64,000 nucleotides of DNA from JACDCY01 sp964350145 (GTDB lineage: Bacteria > Gemmatimonadota > Gemmatimonadetes > Gemmatimonadales > Gemmatimonadaceae): positions 1 through 64,000 of the forward strand of contig CAYGJL010000010.1 in assembly GCA_964350145.1 (NCBI GenBank), written 5' to 3'. This document shows positions 7,969-16,970 of the stretch, piece after piece. The notes below the pieces were generated by a model. That model had not been told where the DNA came from. It did not search any database and worked only from the letters and a program-made list of their open reading frames with translations. Position 1 is the stretch's first letter, and every line of letters starts with the position of its first letter. Made by a program: the position numbers and the translations under genes.

Positions 7969-8207
7969 GAAGCCTGCTTCGAGCTGACGACGCGGAAGAT
8001 CGAGCCGTTGGACACGCTCTCATCCAGCGGCGCGGGCAGGCCGCGATGGTCCACGATTACGCGCGAGCCGTCCCGCACGTGCGCCGCCAAGGCGGCGTCG
8101 TGCCGCTCGAGCGCCGCGAGCGGAGTCGCCCCGCGCTCGGCGTCCACCGGCCGTGCATCGATGTAGATGCGCACGGTGTCCGCGCCCGTGGGCGGCGATG
8201 CGGTCAC
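7965..8207 (-). CDS. Small conserved-looking protein, possible beta-grasp fold
   Basis: An 80-residue protein starting with GTG at 8207. Both ends overlap neighbouring genes by GTGA, which supports it being real and translationally coupled. The segment VRIYIDARPVDAERGATPLA resembles the strand-turn-strand start of beta-grasp proteins (as in ferredoxin-like domains with IDGxPVxVPxGTTVL), but it has no Cys for a cluster. The C-terminal half (RVIVDHRGLPAPLDESV, then GSIFRVV) looks like further strands. No known function. It sits between a 5'-nucleotidase and adenosine deaminase, so a role in nucleotide salvage is only inferred. Confidence 0.65.
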   Translation of the reverse strand: MTASPPTGADTVRIYIDARPVDAERGATPLAALERHDAALAAHVRDGSRVIVDHRGLPAPLDESVSNGSIFRVVSSKQAS

Positions 8208-9739
8208 CGTGACCCCTCGCCTGCGAGCCGTATCCGCACCGCTCGGAGAGCGTCCACGGGCTGCGGGAGCCGGGCGATATGATCGCGGAGCGCGTTCCGA
8301 TCGATGATCGGCAGCGCTTCGACCGACGCCGACGCCGGCGGTCCGAGACCGTCCCCGCCCGCGGCCATGAAATCGTTGATCACAACCGTATAGTTGGCCG
8401 CATCGTCTATCGGCCTGCCCGCAACCAGTACGGTATCGATCCGCCCCGCCCCGGCGGGGCCGCGTGAGTACACGATCGAGGCCCCGCTCACGTGCGCGTT
8501 CGGCCGTCCGCGCGCGACGATCTGGGCGAGATAGCTCCGGAGATCCGATCCGCGCATCGTCACCCGGACCAGAGTGTTGTCGAACGGCTGGACCTCGAAC
8601 AGATCGCCGTAGGTGACCACGCCCGAGTCGATGTCGGCTCTGATGCCGCCGCTGTTCATGACTGCGACATCGGTTCCGGCCGCGGCACGCTGCGCGTCGG
8701 CGATGAGGTTGCCGAGCGAATTTTGCGCGTCCGCGCGTGACAGCCGCTCGGACAGCGTCGCCACCGGCCGCGAGAATTCGCCGGCTACTCTCGCCGTCCA
8801 CCGCGCGACGATGGCGGCGGCCGCCGGATCGGGCGGGATCCGCGCCGAGAGCACCGGGCGCACTTCGCCGCGTGCCGGCGCGTTCCCGCCGAGCGGAAGG
8901 TCGAGGACCTCGATGGATTGTCCTCTCGATCGGGCCTGCACGATCGGAATTCCCTTCACCGCCGTGTCGAGCAGCGTGTGCGAATGGCCGCTGACGATCG
9001 CGTCCACCGGCTCGGTGATCGCTTCCGCGAGGTCGAACACTTCGCCGTCGCACGTCGCCGCGCACCGTCCGCCGACGTGTCCGACGACCACGACGTGCGT
9101 GGCGCCGCGGGCGCGCAGCGACCGCGCGTGCGCGTCCACCACCGGCGCGGGATCCACGAAACGCAGGTGCGCGACGTTCTGCGGCCGCGTGGTGGTCGGC
9201 GTCTGCTGCGTTGCCAGCCCGATGATTCCGATGCGCATCGCGCCGCGCGCAACGATGGTGTCGTTCGGGATCCACTCCACGTCGCGGCCGTCGGCGTAGC
9301 GCACGTTCGCGCCGAGGATGTTGAAGCGCGCGTCGCGCATGCGGGCGCGCAGCGTGTCTATGCCCCAGTCGAACTCGTGATTGCCCAGCGCGGCCGCGGC
9401 GTACCCCAGCTCGTTGAACAGCTCGACGACCGGCTGGCCGTACGCGGTGTTCGACGCCGGCGTTCCCTGGAACATGTCGCCGCCGTCGAGCAGCAGGACT
9501 TCGCACCGCGGCGCGCACTCCGCGGCGGCCGCGCGGATCGCGGCGGCCACGTGCGCGGCCCCGCCCAGCTGCACGCCCGCGCTGTCGGCCCGCGGCTCGA
9601 GCGCGCCGTGGAAATCGTTGGTGCCGATGATGCGGAGGAATCGTCCCGCCGGCGCCGTCGCCGGACCCGTGCCGGGCGCAATGCAAGCCGCTCCGGCGAC
9701 CAGCAGCACCAGCGCTGCTAGTCTCACGGGAAGTCTCAC
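8204..9739 (-). CDS. 5'-nucleotidase / UshA-like phosphoesterase lipoprotein
   Basis: A 511-residue protein with an N-terminal calcineurin-like metallophosphoesterase domain and a C-terminal 5'-nucleotidase domain. The GTG start at 9739 overlaps the pitA stop (GTGA) and gives a lipoprotein signal ending LLVAGAAC. Metal-site motifs are GTNDFHGALEP, LDGGDMFQGTP, ALGNHEFDWG, VVGHVGG and SGHSH. The C-terminal domain shows VMNSGGIRADI and the substrate-binding VINDFMAAGGDG. It probably removes phosphate from extracytoplasmic nucleotides, feeding PitA with phosphate and Add/PunA with nucleosides. Confidence 0.9.
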   Translation of the reverse strand: MRLPVRLAALVLLVAGAACIAPGTGPATAPAGRFLRIIGTNDFHGALEPRADSAGVQLGGAAHVAAAIRAAAAECAPRCEVLLLDGGDMFQGTPASNTAYGQPVVELFNELGYAAAALGNHEFDWGIDTLRARMRDARFNILGANVRYADGRDVEWIPNDTIVARGAMRIGIIGLATQQTPTTTRPQNVAHLRFVDPAPVVDAHARSLRARGATHVVVVGHVGGRCAATCDGEVFDLAEAITEPVDAIVSGHSHTLLDTAVKGIPIVQARSRGQSIEVLDLPLGGNAPARGEVRPVLSARIPPDPAAAAIVARWTARVAGEFSRPVATLSERLSRADAQNSLGNLIADAQRAAAGTDVAVMNSGGIRADIDSGVVTYGDLFEVQPFDNTLVRVTMRGSDLRSYLAQIVARGRPNAHVSGASIVYSRGPAGAGRIDTVLVAGRPIDDAANYTVVINDFMAAGGDGLGPPASASVEALPIIDRNALRDHIARLPQPVDALRAVRIRLAGEGSR

Positions 9740-10773
9740 GGCCCCACCGTCGCGCGGAGCGCGTAATAGCTGAGCGCCGCGATCCCGGCGGACGCCGGAA
9801 TCGTGAGTACCCACGCCCACACGATCCGCCCCGCGATCCCCCACCGGACCGCCGAGATGCGGTTCGTAGCCCCCACTCCGATGATGGCGCCGGTGATCGT
9901 GTGCGTGGTGCTCACCGGAATGCCGCCGAATGTCGCGGCGATGATCGCGATGGCGCCCGCTCCCTCCGCGCAGAATCCGCCGACCGGCCGGAGACGCGTG
10001 ATCCGCGACCCCATCGTGTGAACGATCCGCCACCCTCCGGTCAGCGTGCCGAGCGCGATCGCGAGGTGAGCTGTGAGAATCACCCACAGCGGGATGTGAT
10101 CCGCGTTCGGGATGTAGAAGAAGCTCAGCCAGCCGGTCTCCTGCGACAGCGTAGGTGCTACCGACACGAGGAGCCCGACCACTATGCCCATGGTCTTCTG
10201 CGCGTCGTTGCCGCCGTGCGCCAGTGAGAACAGCGCCGCGCTGACGAGCTGGCCGCGCTTGAAGATCCGGTTCACCAGCGCGGGGCTCGCCCAGCGGAAG
10301 ATCCAGAAGACGAGCACCATCAGCGTGAAGCCGAGCACCATGCCGAAGAGCGGCGAGACGACGATGAACGAGATCGTCTCGATCCACTTTCTGCCGAGCA
10401 CGAGAGCCGCAAAGCCGGCCTTCGCCAGCGCCGCGCCCGCGTAGCCCCCGATCAGCGCGTGGGAGGAACTCGAGGGAAGCCCGTAGTACCAGGTGATCAA
10501 GTCCCAGATGATCGCGCCGAGCAGACCGGCCAGGATCACGTTGGGGGTCACGATGTTGAGATCGATGAGCCCCGAACCGATCGTCTTCGCGACCGCGGTG
10601 GTGAAGACGAACGCCGCGATGAAGTTGAAGAACGCCGCCCATAAGACCGCCACGCCGGGGCTGAGCACGCGCGTCGCGACGACCGTCGCTATCGAGTTGG
10701 CAGAATCGTGGAAGCCGTTGATGAAGTCGAAAATGAACGCGACCGCGACGATCCCCAGCACATAGTAGATCAC
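9736..10773 (-). CDS. pitA: Low-affinity inorganic phosphate transporter, Pit family
   Basis: A 345-residue membrane carrier with about ten hydrophobic segments. The duplicated PiT signatures are clear: GFHDSANSIAT near the N-terminus and AHGGNDAQKTMG in the second half, plus the paired SSSSHALIGG and PVSTTHTITGA. It moves phosphate (usually as a metal-phosphate complex) with protons or sodium. It follows the DUF47 gene by 16 bases and overlaps the 5'-nucleotidase start by four. The Pst system is divergent from it, so high- and low-affinity uptake sit in one locus. Confidence 0.94.
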   Translation of the reverse strand: MIYYVLGIVAVAFIFDFINGFHDSANSIATVVATRVLSPGVAVLWAAFFNFIAAFVFTTAVAKTIGSGLIDLNIVTPNVILAGLLGAIIWDLITWYYGLPSSSSHALIGGYAGAALAKAGFAALVLGRKWIETISFIVVSPLFGMVLGFTLMVLVFWIFRWASPALVNRIFKRGQLVSAALFSLAHGGNDAQKTMGIVVGLLVSVAPTLSQETGWLSFFYIPNADHIPLWVILTAHLAIALGTLTGGWRIVHTMGSRITRLRPVGGFCAEGAGAIAIIAATFGGIPVSTTHTITGAIIGVGATNRISAVRWGIAGRIVWAWVLTIPASAGIAALSYYALRATVGP

Positions 10774-10789
10774 AGCGGGTATGGTTGGA

Positions 10790-11401
10790 TCAGCTGTTCT
10801 TGATGGCGATGCTCTCGAGGACGTTGGCCACGTCCTCGCACTGGTCCAGCGAATCTTCGAGCTTGTCGTACAGCTCCTTCCACTTGATCACTTCGATCGG
10901 ATCGGTGGTGTCCGCGAAGAGCGCGCCCATCGCCTCGTGGTAGATCGCATCCCCCTCTTCCTCGAGCCGCTTGAGCTCGAGCGCGTTGGATTTGACGAGC
11001 TTGGCGTCCTTCATGCCACGCACTGCTTCTTCGACGGCCGACGCGGCGCGCACGATTACCTCCGACAGCACCACCGCGGGCTTGCACACGGTGGTAATGT
11101 TGAATATCTCGGCGCGGCGGGCGGTGCCGTCGATTAGATCCACGACGTCGTCCAGTTCCGACACCAGCGCGTGGATGTCCTCGCGGTCGAATGGAGTGAC
11201 GAACGTCTTGTCGATCCGGAGAATCACGTCGTGCGTCAGGTAGTCGGCCTCGTGCTCGAGCCGCTTGATCTGCGCCACGTAGGAACTCCGATTCGCCGGG
11301 TCCTGGAAGACACGGTGCAGCAGCACGGCCGACCCGGACAGCCGGTGCGCGATCTCCGAGAACAGCTCATAGAAGTTCTCGGTCTTCGGAAGGAGCCGCA
11401 T
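10790..11401 (-). CDS. DUF47 (PhoU-like) phosphate transport regulator
   Basis: A 203-residue all-helical protein of the DUF47 family, which commonly precedes pit genes and is thought to modulate phosphate transport. Helical repeats of PhoU type are visible, with acidic clusters such as LEHEADYLTHDV and SELDDVVDLIDGT that bind metals in this fold. As first gene of the minus-strand operon, its promoter must lie in 11402-11528, shared with phoB. Confidence 0.88.
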   Translation of the reverse strand: MRLLPKTENFYELFSEIAHRLSGSAVLLHRVFQDPANRSSYVAQIKRLEHEADYLTHDVILRIDKTFVTPFDREDIHALVSELDDVVDLIDGTARRAEIFNITTVCKPAVVLSEVIVRAASAVEEAVRGMKDAKLVKSNALELKRLEEEGDAIYHEAMGALFADTTDPIEVIKWKELYDKLEDSLDQCEDVANVLESIAIKNS

Positions 11402-11528
11402 GGGATGGACTGGGGTGGTGTGGGCGGTGACCGGAGAAGATAGCCGCGAGACTGCCCGGTAGGGAGATTACCCGGAGTTGCCGCGGCGGTTACTCTCCTA
11501 GGCGACAGAGAGGCGGAGAAATCTGCAC
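11402..11528. promoter_or_regulatory. Divergent promoter region between DUF47-pitA and phoB
   Basis: A 127-base gap between the heads of two phosphate operons. It must carry both promoters, or one bidirectional control site. I cannot pick a convincing -35/-10 pair. A GAGGCGGAGAAAT stretch at about 11511-11523 could serve as a ribosome binding site for the GTG at 11529. Confidence 0.4.
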
Positions 11529-12248
11529 GTGACCGTAGCGCAGGACTACCTCGGCCGGGTACTGGTCGTGGATGACGAGCCCGACATCGTCGCGCTGTGC
11601 GCGTTCCACCTGCGCAAGGCAGGCTACGGCGTGTCGACAGCCGCCACCGGAGCCGCGGCGCTCGACCGCGCGCGCGACGACCGGCCCTCCCTCATCGTGC
11701 TCGACCTCATGCTGCCCGATATCGGCGGCTTCGACGTACTCCGGATCCTGCGGGCGGACGAGACCACGCGCGACACGGCCGTGCTGCTTCTGACCGCGCG
11801 CAAGGAGGAAGGCGACCGGATCCGGGGGCTCACCCTCGGCGCCGACGACTACCTCACCAAGCCGTTCAGCCCCGAGGAGTTGGTACTCCGCGTTGGCGCG
11901 ATTCTCCGCCGGACCTCGCGCGGCGAGCCGGCGGCGTCAACGGCCCTCTCCATCGGCCCGATCCGCATGGATCGCGCGTCCCACATCGTCACCGTGCACG
12001 GATCGGAGATCGGCCTCACCGCCACGGAATTCAAGCTGCTGCTGACGCTGGCGGAGCGCAGGGGACGCGTACAGTCGCGGGCCGTGCTGCTCGAGGCCGT
12101 GTGGGAAGCAGCGTCCGACATACAGACGCGCACGGTGGACATGCACGTGCAACGGCTGCGCGCGAAGCTGGGCGACGCGGGCCCGATGATCGAGACGGTC
12201 CGCGCAATCGGCTACCGGTTACGATCGGGCAAAAGGCAGGAGGAGTGA
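11529..12248 (+). CDS. phoB: Phosphate regulon response regulator
   Basis: A 239-residue OmpR/PhoB-type regulator. The receiver domain has the acidic pair DDEPD near the start, the phosphorylated Asp at about D59 (IVLDLMLP) and the conserved Lys in LTKPFSPEEL. The C-terminal winged helix (GLTATEFKLLLTLAE, then TRTVDMHVQRLRAKLG) binds DNA. The start codon is GTG. It overlaps the histidine kinase gene by GTGA and heads the porin-pst-phoU operon, which supports the PhoB assignment. Confidence 0.9.
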   Translation: MTVAQDYLGRVLVVDDEPDIVALCAFHLRKAGYGVSTAATGAAALDRARDDRPSLIVLDLMLPDIGGFDVLRILRADETTRDTAVLLLTARKEEGDRIRGLTLGADDYLTKPFSPEELVLRVGAILRRTSRGEPAASTALSIGPIRMDRASHIVTVHGSEIGLTATEFKLLLTLAERRGRVQSRAVLLEAVWEAASDIQTRTVDMHVQRLRAKLGDAGPMIETVRAIGYRLRSGKRQEE

Positions 12249-13576
12249 CCGACCGCGCGCGGCTCGTCGCCTACGGCCTGGTCGTGGTCGCGTCCTTCGC
12301 GGCAGCTGCCATGGCGCTTGGATCGGTGGTGGCTCCAGGATCGCTGATCGCGCCGGCCGCAGTCGCCGTAGCGGTGGCTGTCGTGCTTGCCTGGGCCGTG
12401 GCGCGGAGCTCCACGCGGGCGCTCGTCCGGCTGGGCGACGCAGCCCGGGCTATCGCCGCCGGCAAGCTCGACGCGAATCCCCCGCTCTCCGGTCCGCCCG
12501 CGATAGCCGACATCGGTGTAGCGGTGCATGACCTCGCGGACCAGCTTCGGCAGCGCACCGGCGCGGTCGAAGCTGCGGACGCACTGTTCGCCGGCCTGAT
12601 GGAGTCGCTCACCGAAGCGATCCTGGTCTCGGACACGGCGGAGAAAGTGATCCGGATCAATCACGCCGGCCGCGAACTCTTCGGAGTGACCGACCCGGTC
12701 CCGTTCGCCGCCGACCGGCTGCCGCGCGTGCGGACTGTGCATCACGCCTTGCAGAGCGCGTTGGGGGGAACTCCGGTAGGCCCCGTGGAGATCGACGTCC
12801 GGACGCGGCAAGTTTCCCTGTCAGCCCGGCCGTTGCCGGGCGGCGGAGCCGTGCTGGCTGCCCTGGATCTCACGCCGCTTCGCCGCCTCGAGGCCGTACG
12901 CCGCGACTTCGTGGCGAACGTGTCGCACGAGCTCCGCACTCCGCTGACGGTGGTTCGCGGCTTCGCGGAAACTCTCGCCGCAGACGACGTGGCGCCGGAC
13001 GCGAGACGCGAATTCTCCGAGATGATCCGGGCCAACACCGCGCGGATGCAGCGCATCGTGGACGATCTGCTGGATCTGTCCCGGATCGAGTCCGGCGGCT
13101 GGGTTCCACAGCCCGGCCGTGTCGACGTCGGAGCGATTGCGGGCGAAGTGCTGGAGCAGGCCGCCGCCCAGGCGGGCGAGAAGGACCTGTCGCTCGACGT
13201 AGAAATTGCGCCCGGCGCCGGCGTCGTGCGCGCCGACCGCGTCGCGCTTGCGCAGATCCTGTCGAACCTGGTCGAGAACGCCATTCGTCATACCGCAACC
13301 GGTGGCGTGACGGTGTTCGCGGAGGCGACAGCCGACGGCACGTGGCTGGGAGTCAGAGACTCGGGACAGGGAATTCCACGAGAGCACCTTCCTCGCATCT
13401 TCGAGCGTTTCTACCGGGCCGATCCGGGAAGGTCGCGCCAGAGCGGGGGCACGGGGCTCGGGCTCGCCATCGTGAAGCACCTGGTCGAGGCCCACGGCGG
13501 GATGGTCGCCGCCGAGAGCGACGTCAGTCGGGGCACGACCGTGCGCGCGTTCTTTCCCTCCGCCGGAGACGGCTGA
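12245..13576 (+). CDS. phoR: Phosphate regulon sensor histidine kinase
   Basis: A 443-residue membrane kinase starting at GTG 12245, which overlaps the phoB stop. Two transmembrane helices occupy roughly residues 7-30 and 35-53 with almost no periplasmic loop, as in PhoR. A HAMP-like linker follows, then a PAS domain (about 110-205), the HisKA site NVSHELRTPLT (H228) and an HATPase domain with NLVENAIRH, DSGQGIP and GGTGLGLAIVKHLVEAHGG. The small loop suggests it senses Pst/PhoU status and not an external ligand. Confidence 0.9.
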   Translation: MTDRARLVAYGLVVVASFAAAAMALGSVVAPGSLIAPAAVAVAVAVVLAWAVARSSTRALVRLGDAARAIAAGKLDANPPLSGPPAIADIGVAVHDLADQLRQRTGAVEAADALFAGLMESLTEAILVSDTAEKVIRINHAGRELFGVTDPVPFAADRLPRVRTVHHALQSALGGTPVGPVEIDVRTRQVSLSARPLPGGGAVLAALDLTPLRRLEAVRRDFVANVSHELRTPLTVVRGFAETLAADDVAPDARREFSEMIRANTARMQRIVDDLLDLSRIESGGWVPQPGRVDVGAIAGEVLEQAAAQAGEKDLSLDVEIAPGAGVVRADRVALAQILSNLVENAIRHTATGGVTVFAEATADGTWLGVRDSGQGIPREHLPRIFERFYRADPGRSRQSGGTGLGLAIVKHLVEAHGGMVAAESDVSRGTTVRAFFPSAGDG

Positions 13577-13588
13577 CCCGCGGCCTTT

Positions 13589-13610
13589 TGTTACAGAGTC
13601 GTTGCACAAC
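13589..13610 (+). promoter_or_regulatory. Candidate Pho-box-like direct repeat upstream of porin
   Basis: GTTACA (13590-13595) and GTTGCA (13601-13606) are direct repeats with 11-base spacing, the geometry of PhoB half-sites. They lie about 85-100 bases ahead of the porin start. The match to the classical consensus is weak, so this is only a candidate. Confidence 0.3.
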
Positions 13611-13689
13611 GGTAGGCAAAGGGAGACGCCGGACGGCGAACCTAGGTGCGTCGGGAAGGATTCCCCCTTCATTCGAGATACGAGGAAAC

Positions 13690-14889
13690 GTGGAGAGACT
13701 CAGCGCAACTTTCCGCCGGGCAGTAGAAGGAGCCGCAGTTGCCGTAGCGATTTTTGCGTGGGCCGCGCCGCTCCGGGCGCAGCAGCCGGATTCCGCCGGA
13801 CGGACTGGCGCAGATTCAGCCAGGCCTGCCGCACCGGTCGCACCGAAGCTGGACTTGTCCGGGGTCATGTTCGCGAACTATCAGTACCGCACCAACCGCG
13901 GCGCGGCCCGGGGCTCGAATAAGTTCGACCTCGAGCGGGTGTACCTCACGCTCAAAATGCCCGCCGGCGAGCGGGCCAGCATCAGAATCACGACCGACCT
14001 CTTTCAGCAGCAGCAATCCGGTAACGATTCGTATTACCGCGGCTGGACGATTCGCGCCAAGTACGCATATCTCCAGTACGACTACCTGAAGCGCGGAACG
14101 GCGAGTGGCGTCGCGCGCTTTGGCCTCGTGCACAACGTCTTCATCGAACACGACGAGACCTACTGGCCTCGCTGGATCTCGACTGTCGCGACCGACCGCC
14201 ACGGCTACTTCTCGTCGGCGGACGCGGGGCTGGCCTCGGCTATCACACTGCCGCGCAAGCTCGGGGAGATCTACGCCGCGATCACGAACGGCCCCGGCTA
14301 CACCTCGCGCGAAGTGGACCGCTTCAAGGATTATGGCGCGCGCCTCACGCTCACGCCGTTCGCGAGCCGGGCGGATGGGCTGCTCGGCTCGCTGGCACTG
14401 ACTGCGTGGAGCTACCAGGGCTCGACCGGGAGCAGGTTCGTTGCCGGCGGCGCCGGTCAGCTCCGTCCGGTGGGCAGCTCGCTTCAACGTGACCGCTGGG
14501 GCGTGTTCGCCGCGGTGAAGAATCCGGCGCTCACGATCGCAGCGCAGTACGCCGCGCGCAAGGACGAAGGGGAGACCGGATCCAACACCATCGCCGATCA
14601 GCGGGCCGTGATCGACAGCGCGGGGCACCTCGTGTCGGTGTACGCGATCGTTCGACCGTTCGCGTCACTGGCGGGCGCCGCTCGATCGGTCTCGCTGCTG
14701 GGACGCGTGGACCGGGTCACGACGAACCGCGATCTGAGCCAGCGCAATACGCTCGTGATCGGAGGCGCGGCGATCGACCTGACCAAAGCAACGTCGCTCT
14801 CGCTCGACTATCAGGAACAGCTCCCTCGCGCCGGCGGGCCGGCCGCGCCGAGCAAGACGGTGTTCCTGCACCTCATTGCACGATTCTAG
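13690..14889 (+). CDS. Putative phosphate-selective-type outer membrane porin
   Basis: A 399-residue secreted beta-barrel protein. The GTG start at 13690 follows a GAGG site and gives a signal peptide ending PLRAQQ. After a Pro/Ala-rich spacer, SGVMFANYQYRTN begins the barrel, alternating aromatic strands follow, and the chain ends in Phe (HLIARF), typical for barrel insertion. Its place between phoR and pstS suggests an anion or phosphate channel of the OprO/OprP kind. The substrate is inferred from context only. Confidence 0.75.
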   Translation: MERLSATFRRAVEGAAVAVAIFAWAAPLRAQQPDSAGRTGADSARPAAPVAPKLDLSGVMFANYQYRTNRGAARGSNKFDLERVYLTLKMPAGERASIRITTDLFQQQQSGNDSYYRGWTIRAKYAYLQYDYLKRGTASGVARFGLVHNVFIEHDETYWPRWISTVATDRHGYFSSADAGLASAITLPRKLGEIYAAITNGPGYTSREVDRFKDYGARLTLTPFASRADGLLGSLALTAWSYQGSTGSRFVAGGAGQLRPVGSSLQRDRWGVFAAVKNPALTIAAQYAARKDEGETGSNTIADQRAVIDSAGHLVSVYAIVRPFASLAGAARSVSLLGRVDRVTTNRDLSQRNTLVIGGAAIDLTKATSLSLDYQEQLPRAGGPAAPSKTVFLHLIARF

Positions 14890-14917
14890 CGCGTAACCGC
14901 GCACAGGAGACTTGCAC

Positions 14918-15988
14918 GTGTCCTCACGCATTCTTGCACTGGTATCGATTCTCGCGCTGGCCTGCGGCGACTCCCGTACCGCCGGCGACGCACCACCCGC
15001 GACGCGCTCGGGCTCGGTCGATTTGACGGGCGCAGGCGCGACGTTCCCTTATCCGCTGTACTCGAAGTGGTTCTCCGACTACGCGACGGCCACCAACGTC
15101 CGCATCAACTACCAGTCGATCGGCTCGGGAGGCGGCATCCGGCAGCTGTCGGAGGGTACGGTGGACTTCGGCGCCACCGACGGACCCATGACGGACGACG
15201 AGCTCGCCAAGGCGAAAGGCGGCGCGATCATGCACTTCCCCACGGTAATGGGCGCGGTCGCGATCGCGTATAACCTGCCGGAGCTTTCCGGCGAGCTTCG
15301 GCTATCGGGACCGGTCATCGCGCAGATCTTCCTCGGCACGATCAAGCAGTGGAATGACCCGCGGATCGCGGCGCAGAATCCCGGCGTCACGCTGCCGGCG
15401 AGGGACGTGCTGGTGATCCATCGGTCGGACGGCAGCGGCACAACCTACGTCTTTAGTGACTACCTGACAGCGACCAGCCCGGAGTGGGCGGCCGGTCCCG
15501 CACGCGGAAAGGACGTGGCATGGCCGACAGGACTCGGCGGCAAGGGTAATGAAGGCGTAGCGGGACAGATCAAGCAGATTCCCGGCGCTATCGGATACGT
15601 CGAGCTCGCTTACGCCAATCAGAATGACCTTCCGGTCGCGTCGGTTCTGAACGCAGCGGGACAGTTCGTCGCGCCGAGTATCGAAGCGGTAACGGCGGCT
15701 GCCGCCGGAGTCGCCGCGCGGCTTCCCGCCGACACCGATTATCGCGTCTCGATCGTGAACAGCCCGGGCTCCGGGGCGTACCCGATCTCATCCTTCACCT
15801 GGTTGCTGCTCTATCGCGAACAGGCAGACTCGGTCAAGGCGCGCAAGCTCGTGGATTTTCTTCGCTGGGCGCTGACGGAGGGAGAGCAGCAAGCCGCCGC
15901 GCTGGACTACGCACCGCTGCCGGCCGCGATCGCGGACAAGCTGCTTCAGCGGCTCGATTCCATCCGGGTGAAGTCAGCCGGTGGGTGA
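14918..15988 (+). CDS. pstS: Phosphate ABC transporter substrate-binding lipoprotein
   Basis: A 356-residue phosphate-binding protein. GTG at 14918 is preferred because AGGAGA lies seven bases before it. TTG at 14912 would be too close. The signal peptide ends LALAC, a lipobox. Ligand-binding motifs are GAGATFPYPLYSKW, SIGSGGGIRQLSEGTVDFGATD and VIHRSDGSGTTYVFSDYL, which form the phosphate pocket in this family. It hands phosphate to PstC/PstA. The next gene overlaps it by eight bases. Confidence 0.95.
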   Translation: MSSRILALVSILALACGDSRTAGDAPPATRSGSVDLTGAGATFPYPLYSKWFSDYATATNVRINYQSIGSGGGIRQLSEGTVDFGATDGPMTDDELAKAKGGAIMHFPTVMGAVAIAYNLPELSGELRLSGPVIAQIFLGTIKQWNDPRIAAQNPGVTLPARDVLVIHRSDGSGTTYVFSDYLTATSPEWAAGPARGKDVAWPTGLGGKGNEGVAGQIKQIPGAIGYVELAYANQNDLPVASVLNAAGQFVAPSIEAVTAAAAGVAARLPADTDYRVSIVNSPGSGAYPISSFTWLLLYREQADSVKARKLVDFLRWALTEGEQQAAALDYAPLPAAIADKLLQRLDSIRVKSAGG

Positions 15989-16970
15989 TGCGCTCGCGTC
16001 CTCCGGGACGGCCGGAGGATTCGCGCGCGGGCAGCGCGTAGCGAGTCTCGCGGGAGCGGGCGCGGGCGACCGCGTTTATCGAGTCGTCATCACCGCGTTC
16101 GCGATGATGATTCCCGCGCTGCTGCTACTGATCGCCGTCGCCATTTTCGTGGCGGCGTGGCCTGCGTTGTCCGCCGCCGGACTGTCCTTCATCACCTCCA
16201 GCGAGTGGAACGTACAGGCCGGGAAGTTCGGCGCGGCGCCCGCGATCTACGGCACGCTCGTCTCGTCGTTCATCGCGCTCGTGCTGGCCACACCGCTCGC
16301 GGTGGGCGTCGCGATTTTTCTCTCGGAGATCGCGCCCAAATGGCTGCGGCAGCCGGTTGCGTTTCTCGTGGACCTGCTCGCGGCCATTCCGAGCGTGGTG
16401 TATGGGCTGTGGGGGATCTTCTTCCTCGTCCCGATGCTACGGGACCACGTCGTTCCGTTCTTCCGCGACACGCTGCACCTCGGAAACACGCCGCTGTTCA
16501 GCGGCCCCGCATACGGACCGAGCATGCTGGCGGCCGGCGTCATTTTGGCGATCATGGCGCTGCCGTATATCTCCGCGGTGACGCGTGAGGTCCTGATCGC
16601 CGTGCCACGCTCCCAACGGGACGCGGCGCTGGCGCTCGGCGCCACGAAGTGGGAGATGATCTGGCACGCCGTGATCCCATACGCGCGCTCCGGCATCATC
16701 GGCGGAGTCATCCTCGGCTTGGGCCGCGCGCTCGGCGAGACCATGGCGGTCACCATGGTGATAGGCAACCGGCCCGAGATTTCGGCGTCGCTGCTCGCGC
16801 CTGGCTACACCATGGCGTCTCTGATCGCGAACGAATTCACCGAAGCAACGAGCGACATGCACCTGTCCGCCCTCATGGCCGTCGGCGCGGTGCTGTTCGT
16901 CATCACGCTGATCGTCAACGGCATCGCGCGCTGGCTCGTGTGGCGCGTCGCGAGCGGACCCAAGTCGTGA
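15981..16970 (+). CDS. pstC: Phosphate ABC transporter permease
   Basis: A 329-residue permease with six predicted transmembrane segments. The EAA-loop region is clear (VPRSQRDAALALGATKWEM), followed by GGVILGLGRALGETMAV, a strongly conserved PstC stretch. The start is taken as GTG at 15981, overlapping pstS. It pairs with PstA to form the membrane channel. Confidence 0.94.
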   Translation: MGDALASSGTAGGFARGQRVASLAGAGAGDRVYRVVITAFAMMIPALLLLIAVAIFVAAWPALSAAGLSFITSSEWNVQAGKFGAAPAIYGTLVSSFIALVLATPLAVGVAIFLSEIAPKWLRQPVAFLVDLLAAIPSVVYGLWGIFFLVPMLRDHVVPFFRDTLHLGNTPLFSGPAYGPSMLAAGVILAIMALPYISAVTREVLIAVPRSQRDAALALGATKWEMIWHAVIPYARSGIIGGVILGLGRALGETMAVTMVIGNRPEISASLLAPGYTMASLIANEFTEATSDMHLSALMAVGAVLFVITLIVNGIARWLVWRVASGPKS

